Origin: Celoporthe dispersa
Lineage: Eukaryota; Ascomycota; Sordariomycetes; Diaporthales; Cryphonectriaceae
NCBI GenBank assembly: GCA_016584495.1
Contig: WAID01000002.1
Coordinates: 806,001 to 870,000 of the forward strand
Reading direction: 5' to 3'
DNA: 64,000 bases
Shown here: positions 58,383 through 64,000 of the stretch, one piece after another
Layout of the letters: the number at the start of each line of letters is the position of its first letter
Numbering within the stretch: the stretch's first letter is position 1
Made by a program: the position numbers and the translations under genes
Notes under the pieces: model-generated
What the model was told of the DNA's origin: nothing
Database searches by the model: none
The model's input: only the letters and a program-made list of their open reading frames with translations

Positions 58383-59630
58383 ATGGAAACAAAGGAGGAC
58401 CCCTTCCCATGGAACCTGGGTATATACGACGCCCATTGCCACCCCACAGACACAATGTCCACCATCTCCAGCATAACAGAGACAATGCAGGCTCGCGCCC
58501 TGACCGTCATGGCCACCCGCTCTCAGGACCAGGAACTGGTCGCGCAGTTAGCTGCACGATACGGCGTCAGGAGCCCCCAGGCCCTCACCTCGAATCCCTC
58601 CCAGCTGGAAAGAGTCATACCTGCCTTTGGCTGGCACCCGTGGTTCTCCCACCAGATCTACGACGACCTCACCCCACCTGGTCCCGGCAAGGAGGTGTCC
58701 GGTAAATCATTCTCGGAGGATCCAGAGACTGCCAAGCGGAGACACTACAACGCCGTGCTTATTCCATCACCCGAGAGCAAGGGCGACGAGGAGTTCATCA
58801 ACAACCTCCCGAACCCCTACCCACTCTCGACCCTGCTCGCCCGCATTCGCACACATCTCGAGCAGAACCCCTTCGCCCTCATCGGTGAGATCGGGTTGGA
58901 CAAGGCCTTCCGCCTGCCGAGCCATGGCCCGGCTCGGGAGGATGGTATGACGCCTGGCCGGCGGAACGGCCAGAGCCTATCGCCGTACCGGGTCAGCATG
59001 GACCACCAGACCATCGTCTTCAAGGCACAGCTCTGCCTGGCTGGCGAGCTGGGTAGAGCCGTTAGCGTTCACGGTGTGCAAGCGCCGGGGCTGTTGTATG
59101 AGACGCTGCGGTCGACCTGGAAGGGCCACGAGAAGAGGGTCGTGTCGAGGCGGGAGCGGAAGAGGATCGCCGAGGGCGTGGATGAGGACTTCTCCTCATC
59201 GTCCTCGGGTGAAGAGCAGGAAGAAGAAGAAGAAGAAGATGCAGCGCGGCTGCCGAGAGCGCGGAGAGATAGACCGAAACCATTCCCGCCGCGCATATGT
59301 CTCCACTCGTTCAGCAGCGGCGTGCAGATGCTGAGGCAGTATGTTGACGACAGGAGTACCCCGGCCAAGATCTTCTTCTCGTTCAGCCACCTGGTCAACT
59401 ATTCGACCGGCGCACACGAGAACGCCAGGAAGAAGCACATCGCCGACGATGTCATCCGAGCATGTCCCGACGACCGCATACTGTTAGAGAGCGATCTGCA
59501 CACCGCTGGAGGGGAGATGGACAGCATGTTGGAGCAGATCTACAGGGCCGCCTGCGCAGCCAAGGGCTGGGATCTGCAAGAAGGCGCTGAGAGGATCAAA
59601 AGAAACTACGAGGAGTTCATCGTCGGATGA
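58383..59630 (+). CDS. TatD-family metal-dependent hydrolase (Scn1-like)
   Basis: A 415-residue single-exon protein starting METKEDPFPWNLGIYDAHCH. The TatD/amidohydrolase fold is supported by metal ligands in YDAHCHPTD, the GWHPWF block, GEIGLDKAF (the family's GExGLD), SVHGVQ, LHSFSSG and LLESDLHT near the C-terminus. These fit the Cut9-interacting Scn1 group of fungal TatD proteins, whose substrates are unclear; other TatD enzymes are 3'-5' DNases. It carries an acidic insertion encoded by a GAA repeat (59219-59240), EEQEEEEEEDAARL, between the barrel strands, which is not part of the catalytic core. The ATG at 58383 is favoured because the domain begins 12 residues later. Confidence 0.85.
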   Translation: METKEDPFPWNLGIYDAHCHPTDTMSTISSITETMQARALTVMATRSQDQELVAQLAARYGVRSPQALTSNPSQLERVIPAFGWHPWFSHQIYDDLTPPGPGKEVSGKSFSEDPETAKRRHYNAVLIPSPESKGDEEFINNLPNPYPLSTLLARIRTHLEQNPFALIGEIGLDKAFRLPSHGPAREDGMTPGRRNGQSLSPYRVSMDHQTIVFKAQLCLAGELGRAVSVHGVQAPGLLYETLRSTWKGHEKRVVSRRERKRIAEGVDEDFSSSSSGEEQEEEEEEDAARLPRARRDRPKPFPPRICLHSFSSGVQMLRQYVDDRSTPAKIFFSFSHLVNYSTGAHENARKKHIADDVIRACPDDRILLESDLHTAGGEMDSMLEQIYRAACAAKGWDLQEGAERIKRNYEEFIVG

Positions 59631-60091
59631 TAGTATCATACGGCCCTGGCGGATCCGATGTGGCTCTCGACGGCACGAACTCTGAACAACCCATGTATAC
59701 CTGATCGTCATAGGTCTCGCTCAAGACCACAGGTTCACCTGGGCCTCTACACATGTCTGGCGACCGGCGTTAAGACCAGCGACGAGTCGCAACAAGGTGG
59801 CACCGAAGTGAGCGTCTCTGGACGCGGATGACGAGGAATACGACGCCGTCCCCCTTCGACCTTGGAAAACGCATTTATTCAATTATGGACCTATTACTAA
59901 GCATTTATCTCAACTCCGATACCATGCAAATAAGGCCGTTCAGCCACTTGGACCGTCACCTTCGAATGAGCCGTGACCTTGTATGCTACCGCACAGAACG
60001 CCTAGATAATGCGGAGAGAAAGAGAAGAGGGAAGAAAAAACCTCCTCGAGAGCCCAAACAATGGCCGTTCGCCAGCAGCCCTGGGCTCTCG
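59631..60091. other. Intergenic region between convergent genes
   Basis: About 460 bp holding two 3' ends. No gene was seen. Confidence 0.45.
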
Positions 60092-61524
60092 CTACTCGCT
60101 CGTGCTCTCGCCGGGGGTCGGGTTGAAGAAGGCGGCGGCAGCGACGATGACGTACACAATCACGCAGAGCGCGCCCTCGAGGTAGTTGCTCTTCTGGTCC
60201 CGCAGGAAGTTACCCACGGTGAGGATGGCGAGGATGAGCACCGTCATGTTGAAGGTGTCAAAATCCAAGCCCATCTGCTTGTCCAGGCCCCAGCCGACAA
60301 TCACTACCAGGGGGCCGTTGAAGAGGGCGGTCTGCAGCGTCGCGCCCAGGACGTGGGAGAGCGCAAAGTTCATCTGGTTGTCCCAGGCCTCGTCGACGGC
60401 AGTGAGGTGCTCGGCGGCCTTCTCGACGAGGGGCACGAGGATGAGACCCATGAAGGAGTCCGAGACGCCGTGGTTTTCCACGATGTAAGGGATCTCCTGG
60501 ACCAGGGCGATGGCGATGACGGTGACCAGGGCGATGGACACGACGAGAGCGACGATGCACTCGGTGAGCGTGAGCTTGTCCTTGAGGGCGTCCTTGTGGC
60601 GGTCGTGATCGCGCTCCTCGTCGAACTCGAAGATGGCCTCGTAGATGCCATGGTGTGTCCGGCCCATGAACCACACGTAGAAGAAGTAGGCAATCATCAG
60701 CGCAACGGCCGTCACGCGCGAGATGGAGAGGACGCGGTCGTTGAACACCTCCGCGTCCGCGATGGTGCCCGACAGTGCATTCGAGAAGACGGTGGGTACG
60801 GCAAGACCGAAGCCGGCGGTCAGCAGGAGGCCCGTACCGGCCTCGCTGACGGCCTCGTTGAAGTGGGACTCGTCGCGGCGCATGCCCGAGGCGAAGAAGC
60901 AGAGGCCAAGACAGAGCAGCATGTTAGCGAGGACAGATCCGAGAATGGCAGCCTTGATGACGTTCTCCTGGTAGTCTTCCTGCTTCAAGAGGACAAGGAA
61001 GAGGATGATCTCCACGACGGAACCGAAGCTGTTTCCAGGGGGTCAGCATCAGGGCGGGCGGCCGGGTGACGACATCGTGACGTTGGGGGGAGGGAGGGGG
61101 CGGGGGGAGGGGCCTACGTAGTCTCTATGAGCACGCCAAGGACGTGAGGCATCTTGCGGCCAAACTCCTGCCCGGCAAAGCCGATGAGGTTGGCACAAGG
61201 CACCATGGCGATGTAGGCCAGGATGAAGGTGACGAAGTGGTTCTCGGTGGCATAGCGCACGGCTATGGCGGCGGGGACGAACGGCCAGAGGATGTTGACG
61301 GCGGCAGAGGCCTTGCACGAGGACCTGGCACAGACCTGGAAGAAGTGCACAGGCGAGAAGCCGCGCCGACCGCTCTCGCCGGCGGCCTTGATGTGCGGCG
61401 TGAAGGTCGAGTTGCCATTCCCGTCGTCGTGCCGGTGGACCACCGGCTCTCTCTCCTGCTCGTGCTGGGGGAGCACCGGCCCGCCGGCGGAGGATGCCGT
61501 GCTGTCCTTCTCCGTGGTCGCCAT
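60092..61524 (-). CDS. Vacuolar Ca2+/H+ exchanger, CAX family
   Basis: A 447-residue antiporter of the VCX1/CAX type, which loads Ca2+ into the vacuole using the proton gradient. Exons are 61524-61118 and 61028-60092, separated by an 89-bp intron with a G/C-rich body. The hydrophilic N-terminus is followed by eleven or so helices with both conserved alpha repeats. The first spans the intron (LGVLIETT then FGSVVEIILFLVLL, ending in AAILGSVLANMLLCLGLCFF). The second is LILVPLVEKAAEHLTAVDEA through FALSHVLGATLQTALFNGPL, which has Val-Glu-Lys and a Gly-Ala-Thr-Leu-Gln-Thr variant of the usual GSxxQ. An acidic loop (IFEFDEERDHD) lies between them. Start 61524 (MATTEKDST) is the best-placed Met. 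Confidence 0.93.
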
Positions 61525-64000
61525 TGTTCCGGCTGCTGAGTTATTGCGTGACGCCTTTTCCCCCTGATCGCCTGCGTGCTCGTGTGAGGGAGCGATCTCC
61601 AGTAAGCGAGGCTGAACCGAGGACACGAGCCGATAGGTTCTGTCTGGGTGATGGGGGAGCGGGGCGGAGAGAGCCGTCGCCTTGGTGGAAGGATATATAT
61701 ATATATATGTCTGTGATCTACGACACAAGGGCGACAGTCACTCAGGTCTGGGCCTCTGGTCAGTCGCAATGAGACGCGAGGGAGTCCTACTCATCCAGCT
61801 GGAAAAGAAAGGGGGCTCTGAGGATCTGGGGTGGTCTTCAGGGGACAAGACAGCATCTCAGGTCTCGCAAACGACACAGTCAAAACCGAGAACCCCCGCC
61901 AGGAGAGGAGGGACTGGAGCATAGAAGAGGGAGGAAGAAAAAGGAAGAGAAAACTGTGCCAGTGCCATCGTCTGGCACCTGCCAGTCCCCATCGTACAGG
62001 TTCCACAGCCAAGCCCAGCTGGTCGTGCCATGGCCTGGCGGTGGCCGCGTCTCCTATTTTCTGTTTCCCCGTCGTCAGCTCAGCTATAGTCATCGCCAAG
62101 GCGAGTCCATTCCTGCCGGCGGTGGGTCGGTACGAATCTTCACTGTTGGCGAGCCTTGGCGGCTGTTTCAGTTGGCCAGACGCACCTAGAGCGCAGGGGT
62201 TTAGGGGGGGTGGGCGAGATTATACCGGGCCCGCTGTAAGACGCTTCACCCCCGGGCGGCCAAGAACACAGGCCTCACCGCCCTAACCTGCTGGAATCTC
62301 TTTGCAGGGTCACCTGGGGCACCATCCCACCGCGCCCTCCTAAGCCTCCCACGTTTTAGGGGCCGAGTGCTGCCAACTCAGCAGTTGGCAGCGCAGCGGC
62401 CATTGCGTCAGCCCAGACATTCCCACCCCCTCTCGCCCAAAAAAACCACACAATATGAGAGGTAGTATACCACCCATCAGGTTCGATACATTTTGTGCTA
62501 CGGCGAGATGATTTGACGTTTCTCTAGCCGTGAGCCAGAAAGGCCAAGCAAACTTCACTGCCGGCTCGGGTGAAAAACAAGCAGTGACAAGCATTGGCCA
62601 AGTTGGAAAGTAAGAAGAAAGGGGGGGGCACTGCCTCAAGTATTTGATCATGGGCGGACTGCAACAAGAATGCAACCTACTTACAATGTTGGCTCTTAGT
62701 AGCCCCCTGCTCAGCGTTGACCTGTGCTTACGAGTGAGACCCAACGAGTATTCTTGCTCACCAGGACATTTTCTTTCTCCCCTCCCCACCAAGCCAGTAG
62801 TGCAAGGGCCTTAAAAACAAGTCATGAATTAGGTTGATGCATAGGAGCATCTTGAGTTGATGCAAATCGCAGCGATCGTGCCTGATAGAGGTTGCAGGGC
62901 GAGAATGATGGTCTGTAGAAGCGCATTTAAGACCTGCACAAGTAGTTGCGTAGAGATATTCTGCCCTAGATGATTCTAAAATTAGCTTGACTAGCAGACA
63001 TGTTATGGCGCTACCGACCAACTTGATACAAGCTTGCTGAGCCTCATCACGGTCCAAGGCACAGCAGGAATCCTACGACTCACTTGTACTGCGTGACAGT
63101 GTGAAATAAGCCTGGCTGGACTGTGACCGCCTCCATCATGATGCTGTGAACTGTGGTGAGGCTGATACTAATTACTGCGAATATCGACTGCCCTCAGATA
63201 CCTTCATCTGCTCAGATGGTCAATATTCGATGGCTGTCAGAACGAACCGACCTGGGCGGCTGGATGGCTAGGGCCTTGCTTACAACGCCGCCTACCCCCC
63301 CCCCCCAAATTGGCACAGGTCACGTTGACCCTCAGTATTTGTACAAATTGACACTGTCCATATGAGCATCTATGCATCAGTGATTGTCGGACCTTGGACC
63401 TCATAAGTCGACCGTATCAATGCTACCTAATCAATCCCTTCTTTTCTATATATACAAAAAATGAAGGAGAGAGAAAGAAGAAAAAAAAAGGAAAAAAGAA
63501 GAGAAAGGAGAGAAAGAGCAAGAAACAAAGCACCATCACCACTACGGCTCTCTCCTTGGGGCCCTCGAAAGACTTGATTCTGTAAGGATTTCGAGCCAGT
63601 GGTTATGACTTATTGATGCGCTCAGTCGTGTCTGCTGTGTAAGAAAAAGAAAAGCAAGAGATGGGCACAGTTTATGAGCATAGAGAAAGAGGAAGGAAGA
63701 GACGGGGCCGTGTGTCACTCCACACTGATACGCTCTTTCCCAACAAGCTTGCTCATATCTCCTGGTAACGCGACTTTTTATTTGAGTCGGTATTGTTGCT
63801 TGAATCACAGGCAGAACCGCGCTGCCGAACAACAAGCAGCATAGACAGACAATATGAACAGCAGTCTGAACATTCTGTTCGGTGCTGTCGTCACCAGCCA
63901 GCCCGTGCTGCCAAACAGAACATATAACAACTAATAGAGCCGCTTCGATGCTTCCTCCAACAACGATTCTTCTCCCACACATCGACTCCTGCCCAGGTCG
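61525..64000. other. Right-end gene-free region
   Basis: About 2.5 kb with no supported gene. It contains the CAX promoter side, a TA tract near 61693-61708, a run of 12 C at 63295-63306 and a purine-rich GA/AAG stretch at 63461-63530. An unfinished gene may lie beyond the window. Confidence 0.45.

Noticed and set aside
59828..61069. 413-codon open frame on the plus strand opposite the CAX exchanger
   Set aside because: It is the antisense shadow of a strongly coding GC-rich gene; the minus strand gives a clear CAX protein with splice sites.
62340..62792. 150-codon minus-strand open frame near the right end
   Set aside because: No recognisable domain, composition unlike the coding genes of the window.

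Overview
The window is nuclear DNA of a filamentous ascomycete, probably a sordariomycete. Genes carry short introns (about 50-150 bp) with GT..AG ends. Families typical of Pezizomycotina are present: a HET domain, NACHT-ankyrin and NB-ARC-TPR receptors, SesA-domain proteins, and a rhodopsin-like integral membrane protein. The conserved genes (FIS1, SPC24, CSM1, MSP1, ETF-alpha, ARH1, a SWI3/RSC8 subunit) are eukaryotic and fungal in style. No operons, CRISPR arrays or confident tRNA/rRNA genes were seen.

Layout. 0.5-3.6 kb (-): a large disordered protein in four reading-frame pieces. 4.1-9.7 kb: an apparent NLR/cell-death cluster. It holds a NACHT-ankyrin receptor (+), a convergent SesA effector (-) and a second SesA-type effector (+). 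All three carry the same short glycine/glutamine motif, at the N-terminus of the receptor and at the C-terminus of both effectors. This is the layout of fungal amyloid-templated NLR signalling. 9.7-12.0 kb: gene relics. 12.1-13.2 kb: a short-chain dehydrogenase (-). 15.2-16.8 kb: a rhodopsin-like membrane protein (-). 18.0-21.4 kb: an NB-ARC-TPR receptor (-). 22.3-24.3 kb: a cytochrome P450 (+). 24.8-27.0 kb: a HET-domain protein (+). So 4-27 kb is accessory, rich in self/non-self recognition genes.

27.8-61.5 kb is mostly housekeeping: SWI3/RSC8 (-), ETF-alpha (+), ARH1 (-), a four-helix membrane protein (+), CSM1/Pcs1 (-), MSP1 (+), an NCS1 purine-cytosine permease (+), a 5.6-kb gene-poor stretch, a large disordered protein (+), FIS1 (-), SPC24 (+), a small membrane protein (-), a TatD-type hydrolase (+) and a CAX Ca2+/H+ exchanger (-). 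Several act in mitochondria (ETF-alpha, ARH1, MSP1, FIS1) and two in chromosome segregation (CSM1, SPC24).

Caution on frames. At least eleven places in seven genes need a one-base change, each in a short mononucleotide run, to give a continuous protein. Two of these genes, FIS1 and CSM1, are normally intact. After those one-base changes the summed exon lengths are all multiples of three. Homopolymer-length error in the assembly is the simplest explanation, so broken genes are annotated as genes with a flagged break. Real decay cannot be excluded, above all in the NLR cluster. Function calls come from reading the translations, without any database search.
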